Origin: an uncultured Pseudomonadota bacterium
GTDB taxonomy: Bacteria > Pseudomonadota > Gammaproteobacteria > Steroidobacterales > Steroidobacteraceae
Direction: 5' to 3'
Length of the DNA stretch: 37,097 nt
NCBI GenBank assembly: GCA_903938365.1
Contig: CAJACZ010000272.1
Location: forward strand, 1-37,097
The translations under genes were made by a program, and so were the position numbers. Shown here piece by piece: positions 16,067 through 24,696 of this stretch (the stretch's first letter is position 1; every line of letters starts with the position of its first letter). The notes under the pieces were generated by a model. That model ran no database searches. It saw only the letters and a program-made list of their open reading frames with translations, and was not told where the DNA came from.

Positions 16067-16580
16067 GCCGCCGGCGATAGGCCTGGTCGAAGCGCGACTC
16101 GAGCTCCGGGTTGGCGCCGCGCAGCTCCTCGACCACGTCCCGCGCCCAGTCAAAGTAGTCGCGCACGCGCTCCGTCGACCAGTTGGCAGGCGGGCTGGCG
16201 ATCAGGTCGCGCAGGTTGCAGATCTTGTCGGCGAGCTTGACCTGCCGCGCCGGCCCCGAGGCGCTGCGGGCGCGGCTCACCTGCAGCTTGCGGCGAACCC
16301 GGTAGTGCAGGCTGGGTTCGTCCGTCACCTCGAGCACGATCAACGCGACCTCCTCGCCGAACTCGCCCTGGAGCTCCTGCACGGTGGTCTGGGTGTCCTC
16401 GATCGTGTCATGCAGCAACGCGGCGGCCAGCGTCTTCGGATCCCGCACCGAACCCTCGAACCACAGCACGTTGGCGAGGTCGATGGGATGGTTGACGTAT
16501 GGCAGTGCGCGGCGCCCCTTGCGGCGCTGGTCGCGGTGCTTCCAGGCCGCGAAACGCGCGGCGCGCAGCACGAGCCCCAT
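16062..16580 (-). CDS. MESH1-like small alarmone hydrolase, HD domain
   Basis: A 172-residue single-domain HD protein closely resembling animal MESH1 (about 179 residues) and bacterial small alarmone hydrolases. It has FAAWKHRDQRRKG at the start and His31 (VNHPIDLA). It also has His57-Asp58 with Glu61-Asp62 (LLHDTIEDT), and Asp118 in VKLADKICNLRDL. These are the Mn2+ ligands and neighbours needed to remove pyrophosphate from (p)ppGpp. MESH1 can also dephosphorylate NADPH. No synthetase, TGS or ACT domain is present, so it is hydrolase-only. GAGGAGG eight bases upstream fixes the ATG at 16580 in preference to 16652. It lies 73 nt after an NmrA-like gene and 78 nt before the cobalamin sensor gene. 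Confidence 0.87.
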   Translation of the reverse strand: MGLVLRAARFAAWKHRDQRRKGRRALPYVNHPIDLANVLWFEGSVRDPKTLAAALLHDTIEDTQTTVQELQGEFGEEVALIVLEVTDEPSLHYRVRRKLQVSRARSASGPARQVKLADKICNLRDLIASPPANWSTERVRDYFDWARDVVEELRGANPELESRFDQAYRRRP

Positions 16581-16653
16581 GCCGCCATCCTCCTCGTGGA
16601 GGCGCTGGCGGCGTTGTCCGGAACTCGGGCGGCGCGGCACGGAGCCGGCCACG

Positions 16654-17514
16654 TCAGGCGCGGAACACCTGGATATGCTCGCGGATGAACTGCGCCAGGG
16701 AGATCGGCTCGCGACCCGTCACCTCCGCAAAGGTGTTCGTGGTCCGCGAGACATACCCGTGGGAGATCTCCGCGAAGATGTCGCACACGGCGTCTAGGTG
16801 CCACTGGCTCGTCACGAAACGCCCGAGGAATGCCTTGTAGGCGGCGGGGTCCTGGGGAACGTATTCGATCCTGCGACCGAGCTCCTGCGTGAACACCGCG
16901 GCGATCTGGTGGAAGCTGAGCAGCTCGTGGCTGGTGATGTCGTAGCTCTTGTTCGCATGCCCGGGCGTGCTCAGCACGTGGGCAACAAAGAAGCCTGCAT
17001 CGCGGGAGTCCGTGAGCACAGCGGCACCCTTGTCACCGAAAGGGTAATAGAACTTTCCCTCGGCCTTGATGGTCGCCGCGTTCGACAGGAAGTTCTGCAG
17101 GTAGAAGCTGGGCCGCACCATGGTCCAGGCCTTGCCGAGCGAGCGGATGTGCTCCTCGGACTCCCAGTGCGTGCGGTGCACCGGGTTCGGCGCGCCGGGG
17201 ACCGACTCCACCGAGGACACCTTCACGATGTGGGCGACACCCGCCTCGGCCGCCAGCGTCGCGAGCTGCTTCTCGAGCGCCAGCTGGCTCTCGCCGTTCG
17301 GCAGGATGATCGCGATCCCGCTCACGCCCTCGAGCGCGCGGCGCACGGCCGCGGCGTCGCCGGCATCGCCCGGGGCCAGTTCGACGCCGGCCGCCTGCAG
17401 CGCGGCCGCCTTGGCGGGGTTGCGCACCAGGGCACGCACTTTGACGCCCTTGGCCACGAGCTGCTGCGCGGCCTCCTTGCCGGTCCGTCCGGTCGCACCC
17501 GTGATCAGGATCAT
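16654..17514 (-). CDS. NmrA-like NAD(P)-binding oxidoreductase or redox sensor
   Basis: A 286-residue atypical short-chain dehydrogenase of the NmrA/QOR2 type. The N-terminus MILITGATGRTGKEAA carries the dinucleotide-binding GxxGxxG, followed by the NADP-favouring ALVRNPAK segment. KVSSVESVPG and WESEEHIRSLGKAWTMVRPSFYLQNF replace the usual SDR YxxxK centre; the latter is the Arg-Pro-x-x-Phe block common in NmrA-like proteins. Such proteins reduce quinones or sense NADP(H). GAGGG seven bases before the ATG supports this start, rather than 18204, which would cover the divergent rraA. It begins the leftward run that continues with the alarmone hydrolase and the cobalamin sensor. Confidence 0.82.
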   Translation of the reverse strand: MILITGATGRTGKEAAQQLVAKGVKVRALVRNPAKAAALQAAGVELAPGDAGDAAAVRRALEGVSGIAIILPNGESQLALEKQLATLAAEAGVAHIVKVSSVESVPGAPNPVHRTHWESEEHIRSLGKAWTMVRPSFYLQNFLSNAATIKAEGKFYYPFGDKGAAVLTDSRDAGFFVAHVLSTPGHANKSYDITSHELLSFHQIAAVFTQELGRRIEYVPQDPAAYKAFLGRFVTSQWHLDAVCDIFAEISHGYVSRTTNTFAEVTGREPISLAQFIREHIQVFRA

Positions 17515-17586
17515 TCGTAGCCCTCGTCTCTTGGTCTGGCCCATAATCGGGAGACGACTGGATAGCATAGAAGGCCCGGACTGACC

Positions 17587-18066
17587 ATGATTCGAAGCAT
17601 CTGCGACCTCTGCGACGACCACCCTGACCTCGTACAGGTTGCGGAACCCGTGTTCACCGAATACGGCGGCGTCCGCAGCTTCCACGGGCCGATCACCACG
17701 CTCCGCTGCCACGAGGACAACCTGCTCCTGAAGACCACGCTGGCCACCCCGGGCCGGGGTCGCGTGATGGTGGTCGATGGGGGTGGTTCCCTGCGCAAGG
17801 CCCTGTTCGGCGATGTGCTCGCGGGACTCGCCGTGCAGCACGGCTGGGCCGGGGTCATCATCAACGGCGCGGTACGCGACGTCGAAAACACGCGCGACAT
17901 GCCGGTGGGCGTGCGCGCCCTGGCCGCCTGCCCAAGGCGGCCCCTGCAGTCGGGTGCCGGCGAACGCGACGTCGCGGTGTCCTTTGCGGGCGTGGACTTC
18001 GCCCCGGGCATGTACGCCTACGCGGATCTCAACGGGTTGATCGTGAGCACGCGCGCCCTGGGTTGA
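17587..18066 (+). CDS. rraA: RraA-family protein (RNase E regulator or HMG/CHA-type aldolase)
   Basis: A 159-residue protein similar to E. coli RraA (161) throughout: CDLCDDHPD, VFTEYGGVRSFHGPI, GRGRVMVVDGGGSLRKALFGD, GWAGVIINGAVRD, and a terminal YADLNGLIVS. RraA trimers bind and inhibit RNase E. Unlike E. coli RraA, this sequence has the intact Asp76-x20-Arg97-Asp98 motif that binds Mg2+ and pyruvate enolate in HMG/CHA aldolases. Oxaloacetate decarboxylase or aldolase activity is therefore possible. The start at 17587 follows a GAAGG purine run and is divergent from the NmrA-like gene by 72 bp. Both functions are compatible with what is seen. Confidence 0.88.
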   Translation: MIRSICDLCDDHPDLVQVAEPVFTEYGGVRSFHGPITTLRCHEDNLLLKTTLATPGRGRVMVVDGGGSLRKALFGDVLAGLAVQHGWAGVIINGAVRDVENTRDMPVGVRALAACPRRPLQSGAGERDVAVSFAGVDFAPGMYAYADLNGLIVSTRALG

Positions 18067-18100
18067 GCCGGCGGCCCGACGCCCGGCTGGCGGGGCGGCT

Positions 18101-18652
18101 TCAGAGCCAGCGCGTGACCGGGCCGATGTCGGCGTGCCGCACGGGCGCCAGCACCTGCGCCACACCGACGTGCACGAAACCGATGATCTTTTCGGCGTCA
18201 TCAAACCCGAGCGCGCGCCTCACCGCGGGGTGGTAGGCGTGGCTGCCGGTCTTCCACATGGTGGCGAGGCCCATGCCGCGGGCCGCCAGCAGCAGGTTCT
18301 CGATGGCCGCGCCGACAGCCACGATCTGCTCGATCTCGGGGACCTTGGGATGCTCACGGGGCGCTGCAGCAACCGCGATCAGCACCGGCGAGCGGAAAGC
18401 CTTGGACCGCTCGCGCTCACAGGTCTCGACATCCGCCTCCGGCATGCGCTCACGCAGCGCCGCGACCATGGCGTCGCCGAGCAGCGCCCGCGCATCGCCC
18501 TGCATCACGGCGAAGCGCCAGGGCGCGAGCGAACCATGATCGGGTGCGCGCGCGGCAGCGTGAAGCAGCGCTTCGATCCGGGCGCGTGACGGCACCTCGT
18601 CGGTGAATTTCTTCGCGGAACTGCGCGATTCGATCGCCTCGAGGACATCCAT
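18101..18652 (-). CDS. nitroreductase family protein (YdjA-like)
   Basis: A 183-residue FMN oxidoreductase, the same length as E. coli YdjA. It has the N-terminal Arg-Ser-Ser-Ala-Lys-Lys-Phe FMN phosphate motif (about 9-15), ARAPDHGSLAPWRF (about 34-47), and GAAIENLLLAARGMGLATMWKTG (about 114-136). These are the conserved FMN-contact blocks of the small nitroreductase subgroup. It would use NAD(P)H to reduce nitro-aromatics or quinones in the cytosol. The physiological substrate of YdjA-like enzymes is uncertain. It begins 14 nt after the RidA-like gene and is presumably co-transcribed with it. Confidence 0.88.
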   Translation of the reverse strand: MDVLEAIESRSSAKKFTDEVPSRARIEALLHAAARAPDHGSLAPWRFAVMQGDARALLGDAMVAALRERMPEADVETCERERSKAFRSPVLIAVAAAPREHPKVPEIEQIVAVGAAIENLLLAARGMGLATMWKTGSHAYHPAVRRALGFDDAEKIIGFVHVGVAQVLAPVRHADIGPVTRWL

Positions 18653-18666
18653 GCGGTGTCGCAGCC

Positions 18667-19014
18667 TCAGGCCAGTGCCGTGACCTGGATCTCGACGCGG
18701 TATTCCGGCGCCGCGAGACTGGCTTCGATCGTCGCGCGCGCGGGCTTGGCGTCGCGCGCCACCCACGCATCCCAGGCGCGGTTCATGTCGGCGAAGGTGC
18801 CGATGTCGGCGAGGTAGACGTTGGCCGTGAGGATCTGTGACTTGTCGCTGCCCGCCTCGAGCAGCAGACGGTCGATCTCGCCCAGGATCTGTCGCGTCTG
18901 ACCCTCGACGTCGGCCGTGGGGTCGGTGGCCACCTGCCCGGCCAGGAACACGAAACCCTTGGCGACCACGGCCTGCGACATGCGCGCGCCCGACTCGATC
19001 CTGCGAATGCTCAT
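18667..19014 (-). CDS. RidA/YjgF-family enamine-imine deaminase-like protein
   Basis: A 115-residue RidA-superfamily protein, normally a trimer. Arg93 in KPARATIEAS and Glu108 in YRVEIQVTAL are spaced 15 residues apart, as are Arg105 and Glu120 in E. coli RidA, so the deaminase site is present. LAGQVATDPTADVEGQTRQIL is the usual N-terminal block. RidA hydrolyses reactive enamines such as 2-aminoacrylate made from serine or cysteine. The subgroup (RidA proper versus Rid1-7) cannot be set by eye. AGGAGG eight bases before the ATG at 19014 is one of the strongest ribosome binding sites in the window. It is first in a two-gene operon with the nitroreductase. Confidence 0.88.
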   Translation of the reverse strand: MSIRRIESGARMSQAVVAKGFVFLAGQVATDPTADVEGQTRQILGEIDRLLLEAGSDKSQILTANVYLADIGTFADMNRAWDAWVARDAKPARATIEASLAAPEYRVEIQVTALA

Positions 19015-19077
19015 CGTCCAAACCTCCTGGCTGCTGTGACTGCCCTGCGGGGCGAAGGATAATCGATCCGCGGCGCC

Positions 19078-21276
19078 TCAGAACCCGATGCGCAGGCCCG
19101 CGCCGAAATATCGGGGCATGCTGGTCCGGGCACCGGCCGCGCCGCGCGACACGAGCCGCTGCTCGTCCAGCAGGTTTTCGATGCGCGCATACAGCTCGGC
19201 CCGCGGCGACAGCTGCCAGGATGCGGACAGGTCGACCATGAGGTAGGACTCGGTACGCCGGAACCGGTTGTCGATGCCTGCGCGGCGGCACAGGGAATCG
19301 GCGCACTGCGCGGCGGTGTAGTGGGCGGCCGCATGCAGCGCCGCCCTGCCGCGCTCGACCCCGATGCTCGCCGTGGCGACGTGCTCGGGCAGGTAGGGCA
19401 GGTTGTCGCCCTCGAGCACGTTGCCGGTGTCCGAATCGCGGGTGACCTCGCCCTTCGTCCAGGTCCAGGACAGCCGGGCCGGCACCTTGAACCCGCTGCC
19501 GGCGAACAGCGTCGCCTCGGCGAGGAACTCGAGCCCGCGCACTTCGGCGGCACCCGTCTGCTCGGTGCCATCGACGATGCCGCCAGCACAGGGGTTGGCG
19601 AGCGTGCAGTTCTGCAGCGCGTTGGTGTAGTCACTGAAGAAGCCGACCGCGTCGATCGAGAAATCTCCCAGCCGGAAGCGCAGCCCCAGCTCGGAGTTGA
19701 GGCTCTCCTCGCCCCGCTGACCGAGGGTCGCACCCGAACCGGGCGGCGCGAAGCCCTGGTACACGCCCGCCAGCAGCGACCAGCGTTCGTCGAGGGCGAA
19801 AGTCGCACCCGCGCCGGCACTCAGGCTGGACAGGCTGTTGGCGACGCGGAGGCCCGGGACGGTGCGTGCCACGTCGGCATAGCGCTGCTCGGCGGTCCGG
19901 ATGTCTTCGTGGCGCAGCGCGCCCGTCAGGCGCCAGCGGCCCAGCCGCACCTCGTCCAGCAGCCAGGCCGAGACGGCCTGCGCCTCGCCGATCCGGTTGT
20001 TGCTGGCGTTCGCCGGAATGGTGCGCCGGTAGACGAGCCGTCCGTCCAGCTGGTCGTAGACATCCGTGGGCTGCAGCCGATCCTCGCTGTCCTCATGGAC
20101 GCGGACACCCGCCACGAGGTCGTGCTCGAGCCCGCCGGTCGCGAACTGCGCGGCCAGCTCGGACTGCAGGCCCTGCGCGAGGAAGCTGCGGTCGTTGAAC
20201 TGGTGCTGGATGCTGGTGGCATCGGCACCGGCCAGGACGGCCTGGCGGCGCGGATCCGTATTGGCAGCGTTGACGAACGTGGTGATGTCCTCACCTTCGA
20301 TCTGAGTCAGCCGCGCGAAATCCCGCGTGTTCTTCCAGCGATACACGCTGCTGGAGAGGCGCAGGGCGTCGCTGAGCTCAAGCACGTGGCGCAGTGCGCC
20401 GCCGCTGCGGACCCGGTCGATGCGGTCGAGCGCCGTGAGGCCGTAACGCCGGTTCGGGTCGCGGCGGAAGTCAGCGTCCGTGAGCCCGACATAGCTCTGC
20501 TGCGCCGTCTCGTCGGCCTGCACGAACTTGAGCTCGAGCTGCTGGCTCCAGCGCGCCGAGTCCGCGCTGCTCCAGCGCAGCTTGCCCACGTATTCCTCGA
20601 GATCGTGGCCCGTGCCACCGCCGACGCGATCGATGCGCGCGAAGCCGTCGGAGGACTTCCGGTAGGTCTCGAGCAGGGCGCCCCACTGCCCGGCTGTCCC
20701 GCCGTAGCTGGCGTGCAGCTTGTCGCCGCCGAAGGAGCCCAGCTCCGCGGCCATACGGCCCGTCGGCGCGTCGGGGATCGCGGTCGAGAGCAGGTTGATC
20801 GCCCCGCCGACGGTGAACGGTCCGTGGCGCAGGGTCCCGGGGCCCTTCAGCACCTCGATGCCCCGCATGCGGCCCGCCGTGGGGAACACGTAGGACGCCG
20901 GCGCCGCGTAGGGGGCCATGGCGCCCGGCAGGCCGTCTTCCATGACCGTGATCTTGGAACTCCGGCCCGAGGAGGCTCCGCGGATGCCGATGTTCGGGAA
21001 CAGGCCGAAGCCCTCTTCGTCCTTCACGTAGACGCCGGGTGCGGCCTGCAGCAGGCGATGCACGTCGGTGTAGGCGAGGGCCTGCATTTCGGCCTCGGTG
21101 ACGACGTAGCTCGATCCGGGCACCGCCAGTGGATCGCCGTGGCGGGCGATGATGGTGACCACCTCGAGCAGCTCGTCCTCGCCCTCCCCGGCAAGCGCCC
21201 GCCCGCCAGGGTCCGCGCTGGCGGCCACGCACACCGTGGCAGCGATGATTCCCCGAAGACTGGTGACTCGACGCAT
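19078..21276 (-). CDS. TonB-dependent outer-membrane receptor, siderophore/FecA-like
   Basis: A 732-residue outer-membrane transporter. A signal peptide (about 1-29) precedes the plug domain with LLQAAPGVYVKDEEGFGLFPNIGIRG and EVLKGPGTLRHGPFTVGGAINL. A 22-strand barrel follows, ending in a C-terminal phenylalanine (GAGLRIGF). The plug wording Asn-Ile-Gly-Ile-Arg-Gly and Gly-Pro-x-x-x-Arg-x-Gly-Pro resembles the FecA/iron-dicitrate group. No signalling (STN) domain extension is present. A Fur-like palindrome 43-57 nt upstream of the ATG supports iron regulation. Two pairs of cysteines (NCTLANPC and QCADSLC) may form extracellular loop disulfides. No periplasmic binding protein or permease for iron is adjacent, so the ligand is a guess. 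Confidence 0.88.
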   Translation of the reverse strand: MRRVTSLRGIIAATVCVAASADPGGRALAGEGEDELLEVVTIIARHGDPLAVPGSSYVVTEAEMQALAYTDVHRLLQAAPGVYVKDEEGFGLFPNIGIRGASSGRSSKITVMEDGLPGAMAPYAAPASYVFPTAGRMRGIEVLKGPGTLRHGPFTVGGAINLLSTAIPDAPTGRMAAELGSFGGDKLHASYGGTAGQWGALLETYRKSSDGFARIDRVGGGTGHDLEEYVGKLRWSSADSARWSQQLELKFVQADETAQQSYVGLTDADFRRDPNRRYGLTALDRIDRVRSGGALRHVLELSDALRLSSSVYRWKNTRDFARLTQIEGEDITTFVNAANTDPRRQAVLAGADATSIQHQFNDRSFLAQGLQSELAAQFATGGLEHDLVAGVRVHEDSEDRLQPTDVYDQLDGRLVYRRTIPANASNNRIGEAQAVSAWLLDEVRLGRWRLTGALRHEDIRTAEQRYADVARTVPGLRVANSLSSLSAGAGATFALDERWSLLAGVYQGFAPPGSGATLGQRGEESLNSELGLRFRLGDFSIDAVGFFSDYTNALQNCTLANPCAGGIVDGTEQTGAAEVRGLEFLAEATLFAGSGFKVPARLSWTWTKGEVTRDSDTGNVLEGDNLPYLPEHVATASIGVERGRAALHAAAHYTAAQCADSLCRRAGIDNRFRRTESYLMVDLSASWQLSPRAELYARIENLLDEQRLVSRGAAGARTSMPRYFGAGLRIGF

Positions 21277-21318
21277 CCGGGCAGGACCTAGACGATAGCT
21301 CGCGAGCCCAAATCGTAA

Positions 21319-21333
21319 ACGGAATCATTCTTA
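21319..21333. promoter_or_regulatory. Fur-like operator upstream of the TonB-dependent receptor
   Basis: In a locally AT-rich patch, the 7-1-7 element reads TAAGAAT-G-ATTCCGT on the minus strand. Against the Fur consensus TGATAAT-n-ATTATCA it matches 8 of 14 positions, with the inner AAT/ATT core intact. Its place 43-57 nt before the start codon is right for a repressor site over the promoter. This is a moderate match only. Confidence 0.35.
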
Positions 21334-21412
21334 TTTGCGATTGGGTTGTTCACCTATTCCGGCCCGGCGCCCTCTGCCGTCCACCGGCCGGTCGCCGCGC
21401 CGAACCTTCCCC

Positions 21413-21445
21413 CCAAAAAAAAGGCCCGCCAGAAGGCGGGCCTTT
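21413..21445 (-). terminator. intrinsic terminator of the large TonB-dependent receptor gene
   Basis: A perfect 10-bp stem, AAGGCCCGCC and GGCGGGCCTT (21421-21430 with 21435-21444), has an AGAA loop on the plus strand. On the minus strand it is followed directly by an eight-base T-run (A-run 21415-21422 on the plus strand). It lies 29 nt after the receptor stop codon at 21474. This is the clearest Rho-independent terminator in the window and insulates the second receptor gene downstream. Confidence 0.92.
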
Positions 21446-21473
21446 CAGTGACTCCAGGAGGAGTCCGGGCGAC

Positions 21474-24400
21474 TCAGAACCGGTAGTTCAGGGTCGCGAA
21501 GGCCCGACGGCCCAGGATGTCGTAGTTGCTGATCGCCACGGCGTTGCCGATGCGCGTGGCACCCGACCCCGTCGAGACGTACGGCGGATCCTGATCGAGG
21601 ATGTTCTGCACGCCGACGATCACGCTCCACTTGTCGGCCCGGTAACGCACCGAGACGTCATGCGAGATGCTGAAGTTCGCCGTCTGGTCGTACTTCGCGG
21701 CCACGCAGGTCGTGGAGGTCGGAGCGGCCGTGAGGCAGCTGCCGAAACCACGCCAGCCGAAGGTGTCGCCGCCGTAGAACTCGTCGTTCGAGGCCTGCGA
21801 GAACATGTCCATGTTCCAGTTGAAGGTCCACGGACCCCGGTCCAGGTTCAGGTCCAGGCTGGCGACCCACTTGTTGTTGTAGATCTGGCCACGGGAGTCC
21901 TGGGCCGGGAAGGCCTCGAACACCTGGAAGCTGTCCTTGATGGAGTACGTCACGAGCGCGTTGGCACGGAAGGTGTTCTTGCCGATGCGCTTGTTGAAGC
22001 GCGCCGTCCAGTCGATGCCTTCCACCACCTGGTTCGAGATGTTCACGTAGGAGTTGCGGACTTCGAGGATCTGGCCGAAGTTCGCCAGGCCGCGGTTCGT
22101 CTCGCGCGTGAACAGGCCGCAGAACGGGCTGTTCGGGAAGTCAGGCGAGTTGTAGCACTGGTTGACGATGTTGGCCGCGCCGAACTGCGAAACCTGGTTC
22201 TCCACCTCGATGCGCCACCAGTCGATGGCGAGGCTCACCGGCAGTTCCGCCGGCGTCCACACCAGGCCCACCGTGGAGTTGCTCGAAGTCTCGGCGTCCA
22301 GCACGCCCGCGCCACCGCCCGTGATGATCAGGGCAGAGGAGTTCGGGTTCAGCCAGCCGGTCGGCAGGTTCGCACCACCCGGGCCGCAGTTCTTCTGGAG
22401 GCTCGGGTTGGAGCTGGTGTCCCAGTTGAGGCAGGGATCCACGCTGCTCTGCGCGCTGAAACCGGTCTGGTTGGCGAGGAACAGTTCATAGAGCGCCGGG
22501 GCGCGGAACGAGGTGCCGTAGGAACCGCGGATGCGCACCGAGTCGATGACCTGCCAGTTGAGGCCGGCCTTGTAGGTGGTGTCGTCGCCGTAGCTGTCGT
22601 AGTCCGTCCAGCGGAACGAGCCGTTGAACGTCAGGCGCTTGACGCCCGGGAGATCCGCCAGCAGCGGGACCTCGAACTCTGTGTAGGCTTCCTTGACCTC
22701 GTCGCTGCCCTTGGTGCGGCCCGCCGAAGTGGAACCCCACAGGTTGCCGAGGCGCGCATTCGCGCCCGGGATGTCGTCGATCGAGTCCTTGCGGCCCTCG
22801 ACGCCGAACACGAAGCCGACGTCGCCCGCCGGCAGCGCGAACAGGTTGCCGTTGATCGAGGCGCCGACCAGGGTCTGGTCGTAGCTCGTCTTGCCGGTTT
22901 CGCGCGTGAACAGGAAGGCCTTCTCGGCCTCGCTGAACTCGCCCGAGAGGATCGTCTGCGGACGGAACCAGTTGACGGGCTGGCAGGTCGTCGGGCCCGA
23001 GATCGTGATCGCCGCGGGGTTGCAGGCCAGGGAGCCCGTGGTGGCCACGACGCGATCATTGAGGATGATGTCGCCGGTGTACTCGGCCTGCGACTCGGTG
23101 CGCTGGGCGTAGGCTTCGTAGCCCCAGTTCTCGAAGGAACCGACCGAGAATTCACCGCGCACACCGATGACGGCGCGCTTGAACTCGACTTCCTGCTCCT
23201 GGTTCGTCGGGATCACGGGAATCGAGCGGGCGGTCACGCCGAAGGGGTTCGACGGGTTGAGCGCCGACACGTTCGGGAACAGCTGGCGCCAGCTGCGCTG
23301 GGCCGACTCGCGCTTGTTGTACAGGGCTTCACCGAACACCTCGAAGGCGTCCGAGAAATTGTACGAACCCTCGGCGAACAGCGAATTGCGCTCGACGGGG
23401 CTGATGAAGGTGCGCGACCCGAAGCGGCGCGGGTCGTTGGGCACCGCCGCCTGCGAGGTCTTCCAGAGTTCCAGCTGCTGTGCCTGCGTCAGGGTCGGAC
23501 GCAACGCCGCGATCTGCGCGAAGCTCAGGCCCACGCGCTTCCAGCCCGCGAGGTCCAGGCCGAAGGCGCCACCACCGGCAGTGGCGGCGGAATCAGGCGT
23601 GAAGCGGCCCTGCGTGGTGACGAAGCTGCCGGTGCCGAGGCGGTCCACGACCGAGTCGAGCACGTTGAAGCACTTCGACGCGCCCGTGGCCGGGTCGATC
23701 AGATCGAGTTCCTTGCCGGTCGAGCCGTAGAAAATCGAGTTCGTGTTCGTCGTGGTGTTGATCAGGCGGTCCTGTGCGCAGTTCAGGAAGTCGCGATCCT
23801 GAATCTCGAGGGCATCGCGCTCATAGAACTCGTAGGCCAGCGAGAAGCCGCCCTTGTCGCCCTGCTTGCCCCAGGCCGCCGAGGCGAGCTTCACTTCACT
23901 GCCACCGTCGAACACGGAGTTCGCCGACAGCGTGAGGTCGCCGCCGTCCAGGTTCTTGCGGGTGATGAGGTTGATGACGCCCGCGATAGCGTCGGAACCG
24001 TACACCGACGACGCGCCGTCCTTGAGCACTTCCGTGCGCTGGATGATCGAAGACGGGATGGTGTTCAGGTCGACCGCGGCCAGCTGCCCGCGCGCACCGG
24101 CGGGCGACAGGCGCCGGCCGTTGAGCAGGATCAGGGTGCGGGAAGACCCGATGCCGCGCAGCGCGACCGTGTTGGCGCCGGGGCCGTTCTCGGTCACGAA
24201 GCCGGTGGTCTGGTCGTTGATCTGCTGCGAACCCGCCGCGAGGGTCGAGGTCTGCAGGATCTCGGTGGTGCTGAGCAGGCCCTCGAGCGAGGTTTCCTCG
24301 TTCGTGATGATGAGCACCGGGGAGCTCGCGGTGAACTCCGAGCGCCGGATGCGCGAACCGGTGACGGTGACCTCGGCGAGCTCATCGGCGGGCTTCGCCG

Positions 24401-24500
24401 CCTCCGCCGTCTGAGCACTTGCGACGCCCATGCCCGCGCCCTGCGCGATGACAGCGGCGACGAAAGAAGAAACCAATGCAGCGCGATTTCCGCGGTTCAT
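21474..24500 (-). CDS. large TonB-dependent receptor, likely oligopeptide-type
   Basis: A 1008-residue outer-membrane receptor. The signal peptide runs to about residue 30 (VASAQTAEA). The TonB box region and plug follow: [41 protein letters not shown], and [32 protein letters not shown]. The barrel ends in FATLNYRF with the terminal Phe. This ~1000-residue type with VTGSRIRR and LNGRR motifs is expanded in Xanthomonadales and sphingomonads and is often linked to peptide or glycan uptake. The start was set at the ATG at 24500 because AGGGAAGGG lies six bases upstream; a TTG two codons earlier would have no room for a ribosome binding site. An S9 peptidase gene just upstream on the same strand supports peptide import. 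An intrinsic terminator follows. Confidence 0.88.
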   Translation of the reverse strand: MNRGNRAALVSSFVAAVIAQGAGMGVASAQTAEAAKPADELAEVTVTGSRIRRSEFTASSPVLIITNEETSLEGLLSTTEILQTSTLAAGSQQINDQTTGFVTENGPGANTVALRGIGSSRTLILLNGRRLSPAGARGQLAAVDLNTIPSSIIQRTEVLKDGASSVYGSDAIAGVINLITRKNLDGGDLTLSANSVFDGGSEVKLASAAWGKQGDKGGFSLAYEFYERDALEIQDRDFLNCAQDRLINTTTNTNSIFYGSTGKELDLIDPATGASKCFNVLDSVVDRLGTGSFVTTQGRFTPDSAATAGGGAFGLDLAGWKRVGLSFAQIAALRPTLTQAQQLELWKTSQAAVPNDPRRFGSRTFISPVERNSLFAEGSYNFSDAFEVFGEALYNKRESAQRSWRQLFPNVSALNPSNPFGVTARSIPVIPTNQEQEVEFKRAVIGVRGEFSVGSFENWGYEAYAQRTESQAEYTGDIILNDRVVATTGSLACNPAAITISGPTTCQPVNWFRPQTILSGEFSEAEKAFLFTRETGKTSYDQTLVGASINGNLFALPAGDVGFVFGVEGRKDSIDDIPGANARLGNLWGSTSAGRTKGSDEVKEAYTEFEVPLLADLPGVKRLTFNGSFRWTDYDSYGDDTTYKAGLNWQVIDSVRIRGSYGTSFRAPALYELFLANQTGFSAQSSVDPCLNWDTSSNPSLQKNCGPGGANLPTGWLNPNSSALIITGGGAGVLDAETSSNSTVGLVWTPAELPVSLAIDWWRIEVENQVSQFGAANIVNQCYNSPDFPNSPFCGLFTRETNRGLANFGQILEVRNSYVNISNQVVEGIDWTARFNKRIGKNTFRANALVTYSIKDSFQVFEAFPAQDSRGQIYNNKWVASLDLNLDRGPWTFNWNMDMFSQASNDEFYGGDTFGWRGFGSCLTAAPTSTTCVAAKYDQTANFSISHDVSVRYRADKWSVIVGVQNILDQDPPYVSTGSGATRIGNAVAISNYDILGRRAFATLNYRF

Positions 24501-24543
24501 GGACAACCCTTCCCTGATTCGAATGTTTCGTTATTGGTCTGCA

Positions 24544-24565
24544 GTCCGGCAGAGACCCGCCGGAC
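24544..24565. promoter_or_regulatory. inverted repeat in the leader of the large receptor gene
   Basis: GTCCGGC and GCCGGAC form a perfect 7-bp stem around an 8-nt loop, 44-65 nt upstream of the receptor ATG. Outer flanks TTGGTC and GACCAA (minus strand) can form a competing longer pairing using the same GTC. It could be an mRNA leader hairpin or an operator. No known riboswitch core was recognised here. The rest of 24501-24696 contains only the ribosome binding site and no gene. Confidence 0.3.
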
Positions 24566-24696
24566 CAAACTCCATTTTTACCACGCCTGCAGCGCCCGCT
24601 GCAAATTCAGGGGCTTAGCGCGTTGCTTTTATGTCACAGCCGGGGCGCGAGGCGGACCCTTCGCGGGCCGCCCCGCCGCCGGCTGTTGCGCGGCCG

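Noticed and set aside
24501-24696. Possible cobalamin riboswitch before the large TonB receptor
   Set aside because: The 196-bp leader has one 7-bp stem-loop but no recognisable B12-box or the expected multi-stem layout.
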